From: Allodiplogaster sudhausi
Taxonomy: Eukaryota; Nematoda; Chromadorea; Rhabditida; Diplogasteridae
NCBI GenBank assembly: GCA_945643635.1
Contig: CALZFC010000001.1
Location: 7,556,001-7,620,000 of the forward strand
Length of the DNA: 64,000 nucleotides
Reading direction: 5' to 3'
A program made the translations under genes and the position numbers. Positions within the stretch are counted from its first letter, which is position 1; each line of letters begins with the position of its first letter. The notes beneath the pieces are model-generated. The model was not told the DNA's origin. It worked only from the letters and a program-made list of their open reading frames with translations, and did no database searches. Shown here piece after piece: positions 43,871-57,243 of the stretch.

Positions 43871-46800
43871 ACTAGCGGAGCTATGGGAGGACCTGGTTTC
43901 AGTATCTTTGCCCATTATCTCCCTTGGAGTCTCCGCTATGTCCTAGCATTGGTTTTGTTTAATTAGGGTTCACACAAAAGCGCGCAAAAGGGTTTGCCAG
44001 CGAGCGACTCCGAACCTGGGTCGGTATAGGATATCTGCGTTCGATGAAAATGTACCAAAAAGCCACAAAATAATTCATATCTCGAATATGCCTGGGCCAA
44101 ATGACATGATTGACCTACTATTCGATATCTAATTTTAGGCTCTATTCGAATAAAAATATGCCCCAAAAAGTGTCAGTGATAGCTAAGGTCGAAAAAGTGG
44201 CCTGAACATTCTCGGACCAAAAGTAGATCAACAACGTCGTTGTATGAAAAAGTTTTGTATGAGGCATTTGTTCACCTTCGCAAAAGCTACAGAATGATAT
44301 ATAACACGTTGCCATAACTCCAACATCCGAGAAAAAACAGATGCGGAAATGACCTCCCAAAAATTTGACATTTCACGGCCCCCTTAGGGTACTTTCCCGG
44401 AATCCCAGCCAAACGGGAATAGGCTCATTTCAAAGCTCTCCAAAAACTGAACAATATTCTGTATGTGCCTTCCCGCTCCATTCCTTATTCTGCGAGTATT
44501 GATTTTTCAAATGTTCGCTCCTAACAAAATGGGTCCGCCAATTTTTGCCCCCGATCGATATGACCCAATGTCTTTTTTTCCACAATGTATATATCAGTGC
44601 ATGCGCCGTGAAAAACTACATCATATATGTCGGAAAGAGAAAAAGTTAATTTTGACAATTTGAGTTAGTGAGCAAATACAGAGCAAAAAAGGGTCAAAAA
44701 ACGGGGTAAAACTTTGGCCACGCCCACTTCAAAGACCCTCGGGTGGAATTCGCCCAATTTGTGTCCTATTAATCTTGAAGACATGCCCTATCAGTGACTA
44801 TTTTTTTCAGCTTCCCATGTTCTCCGAAACAAAAGATACAATCGCTCAAATTGGCCAACCCAGCGCAAGCGCGCGCCGAAAAGTTGCAACTTTGGCCGCT
44901 GGCGCCACCCCAAACCCAAATCCCAAAAATCCCAAACCAATACCAAAACGTAGCCCCAATATTCATTTTCCATCCTAAAAATACCGCACCCCAAAATCTC
45001 ACCCCCACCGGCCACCACGCCGCTCCGCGCAAACCCGGTAAATAAACCACAAGCAATGCTAAGTAGATTCTCTAACTAGCAGAGCTATGGGGGGACCTGG
45101 TTTCAGTATCCTTGCCCATTATCTCCCTTGGAGTCTCCGCTATGTCCTAGCATTTTAATCTTTGCATTAGGACGTTTATAAAAGCGCGCAAAACGGTTTG
45201 CCCGCGCGCGACTCCGAACCTGGGTCGGAAGAATATCTGCGTGCGATGAAAATGTACCAAAAAGCCACAAAATAATTCATATCTCGAATATTCCTGGGTC
45301 AAATGCAAAGATTGACCTACCATTCGATAGCTAATTTTAGGCTCTATCTTAACAAAAATATGCCCCAAAAAGTGTCAGTGATAGCTAAGGTCGAAAAAGT
45401 GGCCTAAACATTCTAACCCCAAAAGTAGATCAAAAATGTCGTTATATGAAAACGATTTGTATGAGACATTTGTTCGCCTACTCGAGAGCTACAGAATGAT
45501 ATATAACATGTAGACATAATACCAATCCCCGAGAAAAAACGGCCGCGGAAAAGGCCTCCCAAAAATTTGACATTTCACGGCCCCTCAGGACAACTTTTCC
45601 GAAACCCAGCCAAACGGGAATAAGCTCATTTCAAAGCTCTCCAAAAACTGAACAATATTATGAATGTCCCGTCTCGCTCCAATCCCTAGTCTCCGAGTAT
45701 TGATTTTCCAAAAGTTTGCTCCTAACAAAATTGGTCGGCCGGTTTTTGCCTCGTATCTATCGATCTGGGAGGGCTACGGAGCAGATCAATAGATCAGAAG
45801 ATGCGCCTTGTAAAACTACATCATATATGTTCGAGAATCGAAAATCGTACCTACAGAATTTTCGATAGTGAGAAAAAACAGAGCAAAAAAGGGCCAAAAA
45901 ACGGGTTAAAATTTTGGCCACGCCCACAGGAAAGACCCTCGGGCGGAATTCGCCCAATTTGTGTCCTATTAATCTTGAAGACATGCCCTATCAGTGACTA
46001 TTTTTTTCAACTTCCCATCTTCTCTGAAACAAAAGATACAAACGCTCAATCTCGCCAACCCAGCGCAAGTGCGCGCCGAAAAGTTGCAAATTTGGCCGCC
46101 GGCGCCGACCCCAAAACCAAATCCCAAAAATCCCAAACCAATACCATATCGTAGCCCCAATATTCATTTTCCATCCTAAAAAAACCACACTCGAAAATCT
46201 CAACTCCCCCGCCCACCACGCCGCTCCGCGCAACCCCCGGCAATAATCATCAAGCAATGCTAAGTAGATACTCTAATCTAATCTAACTAGCGGAGCTATG
46301 GGGGACCTGCTTTCAGTATCTTTGCCCATTATCTCCCTTGGAGTGTGCGCTATGTCCTAGCATTAAGAACTTTGCTTTGGGGGTCATATAAAAACGCGCA
46401 AAAGGGTTTGCCCCCGCGCGACTCCGAACCCGGGTCGGTAGGATATCTGCGTGCGATGAAAATGTACCAAAAAGCCAAAAAATAATTCATTTCTCGAATA
46501 TGCCTGAACGAATACCGACTAACAACCTATCATTCGATAGCTAATTTTTGGCTCTATTCGAATAAAAATATGCCCCAAAAAGTATCAGTGATAGCTAAGG
46601 TCGAAAAAGTGGCCTAAACATTCTCGGACCAAAAGTAGATCAAAAACGTAAATATATGAACATGGTTTGTATGTAGGCATAATACCAATCCCCGAGAAAA
46701 AACAGCCGCGGAAACGGCCTCCCAAAAATTTGACATTTCACGGCCCCCTCAGGACACCTTTTCCGGAACCCAGCCAAACTGGAGTAGGCTCATTCCAAAG

Positions 46801-47600
46801 CTCTCGTAAAACTGAACAATATTCTGAATGTCCCGTCTCGCTCCAATCCCAAATCTCCGAGTATTGATTTTTGAAAGGTTCGCCCCTAACAAAATGGGTC
46901 TGCCTGTTTTTGCCCCCGATCGATATGACCCAATGTATTTAGCCCAACAATCTATATATCAAAACATGCGCCGTGAAAAACTACATCATATATGTCGGAA
47001 AGGGAAAAAGTTAATTTTGAAAATTCAAGTTAGTGAGCAAAAACAGAGCAAAAAAGGGCCAAAAAAGGGGGTCAAAATTTGGCCACGCCCCCTGGCCACC
47101 CCTGAGGCAGTATCAACAAACCAACCAGGAATCTTAATAATTAAGACATGGGCTATCGACTAATATTTTTTTCGTTCCCCAATTCCTCTCCGTTCAAAAT
47201 ATCCAATCGCTCAAACTCGCCAACCCAACGCAAGCGCGCGCCAAAACGTTGCAACTTTGGCCGCTGGCGCCGACCCCAAACCCAAATCCCAAAAAAACCA
47301 AACCCATACCAAAACGTAGCCCCAACATTCATTTACCATCCTAAAAAAAACCCCACTCGAAAATCTCAACTCCACCACGCCGCTCCGCGCAAACCCAGTA
47401 AATATTGAACAAGCAATGCTAAGTAGATTCTCTAACTAGCGGAGCTATGGGGGGACCTGGTTTCAGTATCTTTGCCCATTATCTCCCTTGGAGTGCGCGC
47501 TATGTCCTAGCATAGGTTTTGTTTAATTGGGGGTTATATAAAATCGCGCAAAACGGTTTGCTCGCGCGCTACTCCGAACAAAATGGGTCGGTACATTTGA
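43871..47600. repeat. ~1.2 kb satellite, block II (about three units)
   Basis: Same family as block I; landmarks at about 43,982, 45,185, 46,396 and 47,546 (period 1,150-1,212 bp). It begins mid-unit at CTAGCGGAGCTATGG, exactly where palindrome 2 ends. A shorter variant (the last unit, 46,396-47,546) lacks part of the region near 46,650. One region of that unit (GGCCACCCCTGAGGCA, 47,094 on) matches the 5,373 variant of block I. Confidence 0.9.
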
Positions 47601-48340
47601 TTCGTCTTATGCAGGTTTAAGCAGTTTTATGGACGACAGTGCTCGCGAAATGGAGGATTAATGTGATTGAGAACTTGTCAAATTTTAACTTTTTATTGTG
47701 ATTGTTGTTTAATGTGAACACGTATAAATTACCATCGGTTGATTTATTTTAGTTTCACATGTCTGATGTTTCGCAAGAAATGAATACAGGAACAAAAAGC
47801 AAAATTTTACATTGATATTTCAGCCAATATAAGTGCAATGGCAACATTCAACCAAAAGAAACAATGGATTAAAAAAAACCATTTAAAAACTTGTCCTCAC
47901 AAGATAGTCTCAAGAAAAAAAGTATAAATAATAAAAGGTTCAAGAAAAGAAGTTTCTTCACAAGTTTCAATTGAAGATATTGATGAACTTTGAAAAAATA
48001 AATTATCGTCTTAGACCATGTAATTCGTAATGTTCTTATTTAATAGGGATTACAAACAAAAAGATCTTTCAATTCTGGTCTAGATTTCAATGAAAAAGTC
48101 ACTCCCACTTTCGATCTGGGTGAACTCGTTAGGTGGTTTGTTCGCCATGCGGATAAGGGGAAGTTTTCTCCAACTGAGTCTTAAACATTCGAATATAGTA
48201 AGAAAAAGGATTTATAATGACAATTACTTGTCAATTTTATTAAATATAAATGAATATAATTTCAAAAGGCCTAATCGTATTATAATTTTAATTTTTTTTT
48301 TAAATTAATAATTTTAGTTATAATAAAAATCTCATTTTGT
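47601..48340. other. AT-rich intergenic sequence
   Basis: No gene seen. A 72-codon frame at 48,090-48,308 is AT-rich and without support. Confidence 0.4.
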
Positions 48341-48349
48341 TTTACAAGT

Positions 48350-51300
48350 TTCAGATGCAGCTCACCACTCTCGACGTTGCAGCGAATCGTGTCTTCAGGG
48401 AAGACATTTCATTGTTAATTCTCTACAAAGCGTTGGATTATTAGTTTTTATGTCTAATTAATTAAATAAAAATGCAGTTAAAATGATGAAATGTATTTCA
48501 CTAACTCTTTTCTCAATAGAGTTCTCCCTTTTCTTCGAAAGCCAGTGGGAGCGCTGCTTCTCCTTCCATTCCACTTTGCGTGATTGAGCTGACAACTCTC
48601 TCTTCAAATTCTCGATTTGGGATTGCACAAGAAATTATTTCCAATTGTATTCTGACATAATTATAATTGTATTGTTACTGAATAAATGCAACGGAAATAT
48701 TTTTTTATATATTATTACTGTTATAAATATTTTGAAATCGTTTGTTTCCTGTTAATAGTGAAGTATTGTAAAACGAAAAAAAAATAAAACAATAAAACTT
48801 CTTTTAGACTTCTTTTGTTGTCTGTTAATAGTTAAATTCTGTTCAAAGAATAAATTAGAACAATACAACTTCTTATTTTTTTAAACTATGAATTCAGAGT
48901 GTAGAGCAGTAACAGTGCAAATTGACCGTAAAACTACCGTAACCAAGAAAAGGATGTGCGATACAAGAGATGCAGACTGTAGAATACGGTAGATTTTATC
49001 TTCAATAGAAAGATAATATATAACATCACGAACCCGCAGTTCCGTCTCCATGTTGATCATCTCCTGAGTGGGACAACGCCTCTTACGCCCGCTTGTAGGT
49101 CGTCCAGACAACGATTTTCTAAAACAGTTAAAATTTCTTTTATTTAAATTAAGTCAAAAGAACTACAAATGCTCGCCCACAGGACATTGATTAAAATTAT
49201 CATGCCAAATTATTCAGTATGGAAATCATAAATACGTTCTCGTTTGAAATTCAGAGAGAATCAGTATACTGACATAAAAATTTAATATATTCCATACAAT
49301 CTGCCAGCATGGCAGAGAGAGAAAGAGAGAGAGAGAGAGAGAGGGAGAAAGAAAAGAAAACAATCAATACAATATCCTCATCATATGACAAAACCCCGAC
49401 CATCTGATTACCAGTCAAGCCTACTACCGTTTAAGCTAGGAACCTTTAATTACAAATAGCATAAATATAGAATAGAGAGAGTGAGAAAGAATGAAAGATG
49501 TAGCGAGTAGTTCCCAACAAGACCGGTGCATTTGATGTGTTGAACTCCTCACGCGCCCCCCCCCCTACCCCGGCCTGCACAGCAATTTGCGCAATCCCAT
49601 AACACCGGACTGCTCAGAGAAAAGTTTTTTGTCTGAAAAATGGAATTTTTCCCCAATAAAGCTGATTTCTGATCGAAAATTTGCATTTTAATTGCCTTTG
49701 TGATTTGTTGCTAAAAAAAAATTACATGCATACCTGATGGTGCTGTCATTTTCGACTCGTTCTTCAGTCACTGTCGTTCCTCCCGTATCAACACATGACC
49801 TGTAACGAATCCAGATGAATATAAAGCAACAAAGAGAAGACTGCATAAAAAAACTAAGTATGCAAAAGATGAATGTTGAAATACAATTATGTTAAAAAAA
49901 TTACATCAGGTCTTTTGAAATAATTTTTAAAAAATGCAGAATATTGTTTCTCATCAGATTCGAACTCCGATCTTGTGCTTACCAGCCCAAACAATTATCG
50001 TTTTAGCTAAGAACTTATAAGATTGAAGAGAACTGCCTTGCAAGACACCCACGATCCATAGCCTACGATTTTAAAATAAAAAAAATTAAAGAAAATGAAA
50101 TAACATAAGGAAGCCCCTGTTGTCTTCTTCTAATTAAAAAAAAACAAAGTGCTAACCCGTTTGTACTGCTGTAGTTATCGTCGACAGACCCGCTTCCTCT
50201 TGTCACTCCCTCGCAATACATGTCCGGCCTGCACAGATTACAGTTTTAGTTTTTTAGAGAGAAAATAAGGTGAAAAATCCTTTAAAAATTAGTAAATAAA
50301 TACATGCAAAAGAAAAAAAAAAAAGTTTAATTATGAGCTGCAATTTAATAATAGAGAGGGAAATGCACAGCAAGGAAAAGAAAGAGAGAGTAAGATTAAG
50401 AGCAAGAAAGAGAGTCTACCGAGCGAGGGAGAGAGACAGAGAAAGAAAGAGAGAGAGAGATAGAGAGAGAGAGAGAAGACGTAGAGAGAAAGAAAGAAAA
50501 GAAAACAATCAATACATTATCCTCATCAGATGATAGAAAGATGACTATCTGCTTGCCAGTCAAGCCCTCTACCGTGTAAGCTAAGAACTTTTAAGTTCAA
50601 ACAGCATCGTCTTGTAAGACGATACTTCCTAAACAACTCAAATATAGAACACGACTATTAAAAATAAGCAAAAGTAAGACTTTTTACTCGTTTATTTCCT
50701 GACTTTTTCAATACACTTAAGTTACCGACCAGTATGGTAGAGTGGAGAGATAGAGAGCAGGGTCGAAGGAGAGATACAGAGAGTAGAAGGAGAGTAGGAG
50801 CGAAGGAGAGATACAGAGACAGAGAGTGAGAGAGAGAGAAAAAGAGAGAGAGAGAGATAATGTTGAGTCAAGTCAAAGGAAGTAGTGGGAGGAATGCAAA
50901 GGTCTTCAAAATAAGTTTAAAAGAAAAAAAAAGAAGAATGTCTCTCATGAGATTCAAACTCGAATCATCTGCTTTGCAGTCTACAGCACTACCGTCTATG
51001 CTAGGAAGTTATAAATTGAATAGAACTGCCTTGCATGACACGCATGCTTCACAGCCCAGGATTTAAAAATAAAACAAAATAAAATAATGTATGGATATAT
51101 TGAAGCAAGTTATAGCCCCTGCAGTCTTCGAATGCGAAAAGAGTGCTAACCCTCTCATGTTGCTGCTGCTCTCGTCTTCTTCTCCAGTTGTAACTGTTCT
51201 GAACAGATTCCAGATTTAGACTGTTTAAAGAGAGAAAGTACTGTGAAAAATAAAAAAAATACAATAAAATACAGTACCCTTATATAAATTCCCATGTTCC

Positions 51301-52567
51301 AGAGCCCAGAATTTAAAAAATAAAATAAAATAAAATAAAAATAATATAAAAACCGATGGAAATACGAATGCACACTAATGCGCCCGAACTCTTCGAAAGC
51401 GAAAAGTAGAGCTCTAACCTGCACATTTCGCCGTCGTTCTTCTCCTCCGCTGACCTCGATCTTCTTCTCTCTTCATCGTCATTCTCATCCATCCTGCACA
51501 GATTCCAGTTTTAGTTTTTTTAAGAGAGAAAATGAGGTGAAAAATCCTTTGAAAATTAGTATAATAAATGATAAAAAATGAAATAAATAAATAGATAAAA
51601 AAGAAAGGAAAAAAAAACAAAAGTTTAATTATGAGCTGCAATTTAATAATAAAAAGGAAGTGCAGAGCAAGAAAAAGAAAGAGAGAATAAGATAAAGAGC
51701 GAGAAAGAGAGAAAGACTAACCTACTGAGTAAGAGAGTGAGAGAAAGCGAGAGAGAGGAAGTGTGGGAGTGAAACGAGAAAGGGAGAGAAACATGACGAT
51801 ACGGATAGAGAGGAGGAAGCAGTACATCAACAACATAAGAAGATGACTGTGATTAGCTTCCTCAGACTACCGTATCGAAAATGAACAGTATGCTTGTAGA
51901 AAAGAAAAACGCGAAACCATTTCTAAAAAATCGAGTGGAATGAAGATAAATAACCCTATTTTCCTCCCAAGGATAATTGGAAGGGAGATTATGGAAAAGG
52001 TGAAAAAAGATCAGTTTTATGATCGAAGCAAATAAGAGATATATTAGTACGAATTTTCGTTGTCCATATATACTATCCCAGCTGGCTCACGCCATATGGG
52101 CTTCACGATGTGCTACTATTATTTTAAACGCCCTAATTCCGAAAAAATAGAGTCATCCTTCGCAAATAAATTAAACATGGAAATATATTTGAGTATACCT
52201 GTTTTTTCGATTTCCTGTCCTTCCTCGCCAGACTCGGCGGCCACTCCACGAGAGCCATCCTTGCTGTAACAAGTATATTAGAGGGAGAAAAAGAGATTAG
52301 TTATGAATGAGAGCAAAAAAAAAAGCCACAGTAATCTAAACCACAACCACAATCGTCTGAATATACAGTATTCTAGTTATTATTAACGATTATGAGGCCA
52401 TTCTTTTCCTAATAAGTGGGAAAACACACTAATAAGAAAAACATTATCATGCTCATCAAAATATTTTAAAATATACCCTAAATTCTTTTTTTTATAGTGA
52501 GTACTGACTCTGTGAGTTGATCACTCGCTGACGTCGTCGCATCTTTGGCAACTCCACCAGAACTCAT
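48350..52567 (-). CDS. unknown multi-exon gene with repeated small acidic exons
   Basis: Starts MSSGGVAKDATTSASDQLTE (52,567-52,505). Further GC-rich segments with splice borders lie at ~52,263-52,200 (DGSRGVAAESGEEGQEIEK), ~51,490-51,420 (MDENDDEERRRSRSAEE), ~51,205-51,156 (TVTTGEEDESSSNMRG), ~50,228-50,158 (PDMYCEGVTRGSGSVDDN), ~49,800-49,736 (VDTGGTTVTEERVENDSTIR) and ~49,119-49,029 (KSLSGRPTSGRKRRCPTQE). A downstream coiled-coil-like segment at ~48,625-48,525 (QIENLKRELSAQSRKVEWK) and one at ~48,395-48,350 are likely later exons. The phase between the 49.8 and 49.1 kb exons is confirmed (AG|A); other joins are not. Exons and introns around 50.2 and 51.5 kb are duplicates. The family is not recognised; the basic stretch RKRRC may be a nuclear signal. 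Confidence 0.5.
49380..51008 (-). repeat. four tRNA-derived SINE-like elements in introns
   Basis: Minus-strand tRNA-like blocks at ~50,940-51,008 (A box TAGCATAGACGGTAGTGC, loop CTGCAAA, B box GAGTTTGAATCTC), ~49,948-50,015 (TAGCTAAAACG...GGAGTTCGAATCTG), ~50,521-50,590 and ~49,380-49,445 (more degenerate; loop CTGGTAA). The best copy has a D arm (GCAT/GTGC) and an anticodon-like loop GCA, as in tRNA-Cys, but the acceptor stem does not pair. A fifth remnant may lie near 51,845-51,880. Confidence 0.55.
50225..51710. repeat. direct duplication of an exon-intron unit (offset ~1.28 kb)
   Basis: 50,225-50,400 and 51,494-51,710 share CCTGCACAGATT.CAGTTTTAG, GTGAAAAATCCTTT.AAAATTAG and TTTAATTATGAGCTGCAATTTAATAATA, followed by similar GA-rich tracts. 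The shared block covers the 3' splice region of one exon each and the intron before it. Confidence 0.75.
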
Positions 52568-53031
52568 ACTGCTACAAGAATATTAGTGAGAGATAAAAAA
52601 GTTACTTTCAGAATTAAAGGAAAAACTATGGGAACGTGAGACGCTCACAGAAGTGTTTTTTAACCGAACCGTGTTTAAAAGCTTTCTGCTTGTTGCAAAG
52701 ATAAAACACTTTTAAACCGAATCATGTTCATCAAAATATTCGTTTTTGTGGTATACTTGTAATAAAAATCGTGAATTCAACATATGAATAACTGTAACTA
52801 ATTTAAATTGTACCTTTGAGGCATTTTTTTCGAGTAAAGTTCTGTAAGATATTTGGAAGCTTAGAACATCGCTCGTTCTCTTTAAGCCAACAACTTTTAA
52901 TTCAGGTTTATTCAAAATTTAAATTGGTCAACAAAGGAAACAAAAAAGGTCAACAAAGGAATGCAGTTTTTATTCATCATTCACAGCATCAAAAGAGGGA
53001 AGAGAAGGGGACGGAGATTTAATAAGGCCCT
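52568..53031. other. spacer between two unknown genes
   Basis: AT-rich, no exon supported. It would hold the promoter of the 52,567 gene and the 3' end of the 53,032 gene. Confidence 0.4.
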
Positions 53032-54761
53032 TTAGTCTCTCTTCGCGCAGTGGAAGGTCATGACCATGCGCTTCAATGATCGTGACTTCGCCTTGTCTCC
53101 TCTGTCATAGTAGAACTTCTGGAATGCATCGCTGTGCACAGTCTGCAGCTCGGCATCAGACAGCTCGTCCAGCTCTTCCAGTGGAAACCCTTCAATTGAA
53201 AAGAACTACAACTAAAACCAAAAAGAAACATTTGATTTTCCGAACAGTTTTTCTTAAGCAATAAATACATGAACGTGTTAGTATAATGTACATTTCGTTT
53301 CCTGATTTCGAGCTGTAAAACGATGGAAAAAAATAAATAAAAATATGTAAGTATTACCATTATCATTCTTCGTCCCCTCTTCCTCTCTCTTCCTGTCTTG
53401 TTCTTTTCGTTTCTTTTCTTCGTCTCTCTTCTTCTTCTCAGCCGCTTCTTCCTTCTCATCCTCATCTAAAAGATATGGATAATGAAAATGCGGAATATAA
53501 AGTAAATGATATATCGGTGTTATATCGAAACTTTAAAGTGCTAATGATAAACTTTACGATATCAGGGAAATCAAAAAGAAATTTAATATGGATCATTGTA
53601 TTTCTTAGGGTAAAACATGCGTTTTCACGACACTGAAACCCTCCACGGACCATAATTTAAGCCACATGTTGTTGTGATAAGTGGGATTAAGTTACAACAT
53701 CTAATATGTTAGATCGAGCGGACATATAAAGAGAAATAATTACCGTCCAACTTGAATTTCTTCCGCTCGTTTTGCTCTTCTTTCAGGAGCCCCTTCTCCT
53801 GCAAAACTACAAAGGACTTACGACCAGTTAACTTATAAAAATATAGTTAAAAATTTACCAATTTGGCATGATAACCCTGCTATCCGGATTGTTTGACACA
53901 AAATGAAAGAGAAATGAGTGTATCGCAAATTCTCGGCCATAACAAAGTCCTGGAGAAAGAGGGAAGAGGGCTTCCGTTCAGCCGTATCTTCTTCAGACAA
54001 GTTCGACTCGGTCACTGTGTCTTGCATTTCCTTCGTCAGGTCGTAGTAGAAAGCTGCAAGACAAACAGAATATATACAGGAAATAGTGTAAAGCTTGTAA
54101 CATGTGTTTTTTTTAGATTTTTAGAAATAGAAAACATACCTCGGTTGTAGTACTTCATCTGGTATTTGGCCTTGCCAAATCCTTTCCCTTCTCGGTGGAG
54201 ATGTTGAAGAAGCAGCCCGTTAGCCGTATGGTGATACGGGAGCGAGATCTTGATGACCTTCTCCGACCAGGAGTCACTGGAAATAAATTGTAACGCAAAT
54301 GCTAAGAACACAAGAAGAAAAGGATATATAACGGAATAATGTATGTCTCACGTGAGAATGATTTTCTGGACAATGTCCAAGATGTGGGCATTGACGAATC
54401 TCAGACGAAAAATCGCAGCATTCTCGTTTCCCGGGCTCTTGCCCTCCCTGAAGATGTCAGGGAGGGCAAGTAGAGGAGACACTCCGTTAAGCTTATCAGC
54501 TTTCTCCGTCAGCAGAAGAAAAAGCGTCTTCTTTGCATAAACAACTGGCGGCGTTCCATCTACAAGAAGTACGAGTAATGTAGCATATTATATACACAAA
54601 ATTTGAACATAATAGAACGGAATCAAGAACTAACCAGGCCCAAAAGTCAGGAACATTTCTCGGCAACCTTGACGCATCTGCTCCTTTCGGATGTCATTTT
54701 TCAAATGAAACAAGGGATCCGGAGCAGCATCGCTCTTCTTCACATTTGGCTTCGGCGGCAT
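53032..54761 (-). CDS. unknown seven-exon gene, ~280 aa, with charged coiled coil
   Basis: Exons: 54,761-54,635 (MPPKPNVKKSDAAPDPLF), 54,559-54,352 (DGTPPVVYAKKTLFLLLTE), 54,276-54,140 (WSEKVIKISLPYHHTANG), 54,053-~53,953 (AFYYDLTKEMQDTV), ~53,795-53,745 (EKGLLKEEQNERKKFKL), ~53,465-53,358 (DEDEKEEAAEKKKRDEEKK) and ~53,184-53,032 (FPLEELDELSDAELQTVH...). All junction phases agree: each intron starts GT and ends AG, and the joined frame is open to a TAA. The first half is globular with mixed hydrophobic blocks; the middle is a Lys/Glu coiled coil; the end is acidic then basic (GDKAKSRSLKRMVM). I do not recognise the family. Splice consistency and codon character make it a credible gene. Confidence 0.72.
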
Positions 54762-55539
54762 GACTATTTTAAATGGTAGAATTAAACAAGGTTTTCTCAT
54801 ATTCAAAACAAATCCTAAATTTAAATCTCATGAAATCAGCATGGGAAGACTAAATCTACGAGATCCAAAATAAAAAAATTACATTAAAGGACAATGATAA
54901 GCAGTTGGTTAGTACTGTACTTTCTGTTTGGGAAACTGTGAATTTAAATTCAAAATTAACACTTGTTGATGTAGCGCAGAATTGATAAACAAAGTTACTA
55001 GTTTTTTTAGTTTATTTTCTGGTTTTTTTTTTAGAAAGAATATTATCAATAAGATGTGATTTAGCTAAAGGATCTTGTGAAATATCAAACAGCTGTTTGT
55101 TGGAGTTTAGAAAATAAGCTATCCCTTTTTTACACCCTCATGTTGTTCAACAGTAGTTTTTTTTTCTGCTCAATATTTTTTTCAAAGACATAATAATAGA
55201 CTTTTTACTCGAGTTTTTCACACCTACACTCAACTATTTGATGATTTCCAAGCAAGTACTGAAGGACCAGATAAAAATTGGAATTAAAATGAAAGAAATA
55301 AATTAAATGTAGAACAAACTTCAAGAGCCTGACGCTCTCTTGCGTAGCAGTTCACAGCCACACGTAACTCGCATACAACTCGATGCTCACCTGCAGAAAG
55401 GTAAAGATAGAAAGAAAACGGATTGAGACAAATGAAAAGTAAGTGGGAGGAATGCATGCATGTCAGGAAAAGTACTGATAAATCAAATAACGAAATTCAG
55501 ATATTATATTGCAACAAAAGTTTTCTTTTTATTGAAAGA
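54762..55539. other. AT-rich intergenic sequence
   Basis: Upstream region of the gene starting at 54,761. No further gene supported. Confidence 0.4.
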
Positions 55540-56060
55540 GGGCTGCAACAGAGAAATTGGGTGCGATGTTTTATCTCAGCACAGTGAAAAATTGCCGTAT
55601 AGTGGATGAGAATACGAAGATAAAGAGGTACAGAAGAGGGTTTGAGTTAGAAATAGAAATTGAACGAAAGTGTTTGAGAGGAGGTAAACTTTCTCTCTTT
55701 CTTTCTCTTTCTCTATCTATCTATCTCTCTCTCTTCTCCTTTTCTCTCTTTCTTTCTATCTTTCTCTAACCTAACCTTTACTTGCGTCTTGCTCTTGAAG
55801 TTGCAGCAACGTTCGTCGTCTTCGCAATATCCCGTTTTATCAGCAGTCGGAAATTGACGGTGGTAGTTAGTGGTGGGCTTAAATCCCACCACCACCAATA
55901 TCCATCTAAAAATCAAACATATATAATAAAAAACATTCCTTCGTGATGAGATTGAGCTGGCAAACGTAAATTTTACGTGTAAGGTAACCCAGGTGCAGCA
56001 GCAGAGGTGGGTTAGAGGACACGCAAAAGGTCGCACAATCGATGATATAGAAAGCGAGAA

Positions 56061-56095
<35 letters not shown>

Positions 56096-56310
56096 TGGAG
56101 AGAGAGAGATATGGAAATGGAGTAATTGGGTACGAGGTTTCATCGTAGCCGTGAGAAAAAAAAAGAGAGAGAGAGAGAGGGAGAGAGAGAAAAAATGGAG
56201 AGTAAGTGGGAGATCGAAGCAAAACGCATGAGCGAAAGACATTTAGAGTAATAAAGAATATACCAAAAAATTCTCATGGTCTCTGCCGTTGCTTGCTGTG
56301 ACGTTCCTCT

Positions 56311-56345
<35 letters not shown>

Positions 56346-57209
56346 CGCTTTCTATCCTCCTCTCTCTCTCCGTCTCATAATTATGCCACTCTCCATTTTC
56401 TCTCAATTAATTCGTAAAAAAATTTTTCACAATAAAACCTTTGGATAACACGAAAAATTTAATTTAATGACAGACCTAGGCAAGTGTGAATTTTTACAAA
56501 CATTATTAAGTTTAGAACACGGCACAAGCCTACGATATTCGAATGTAGTGGAGAGCGCTATGAAGAGAGAAATATTGAAAGAGGGCGGCAACAGAGAGAT
56601 TGGGTGCGAGGTTTTATCTCAGCCCAGAGAATAATTGCCGGATAGTGGATGAGAAGACGAAGAGAAAGAGAGATTGAAGAGGGATTGTGCTAGAATTAAA
56701 AGTGAACGAAATAGTTTGAGAGGCGGTAAAGTTTCTCTCTTTATTTTTTCTCTCTCTCTCTTGCTTTCTCTCTCTCTCTCTCTCTCTCTCTCCTTCGCTC
56801 TCTTTCTTCCTCTCTTTCTGTTGCCTAACCTTGACTTGCGTCTTGTTCTTGAAGTAGCAGCAGCGTTCGTCGTCTTCACAATCGCCCGTTTTATCTGCAG
56901 TCAGAAATTAATTATGATAGTGGTGGGCTCAAATCCCACCACCACCAACGTCTATCTAAAAACTAAAAATAAATATAACATTTCTTTGTGATAAGATTGA
57001 GCTGGTAAAATTATATTTGCAAGGTATGCGTGCTGCAACAGCTGAGATGGGTTAGAGTACACGCAATAGGTCGCATAATCGATGATATAGAACGCGAGAG
57101 AGAGAACGAGGGAGAGAGAGAGAACGAGGGATAGAGAGAGAGAGAAAGAGAGAGACAGAGATAAAAAAGGAGTTATAGGGTGCAAGGTTTCATCGTAGCC
57201 CTGAGAAAA

Positions 57210-57243
<34 letters not shown>

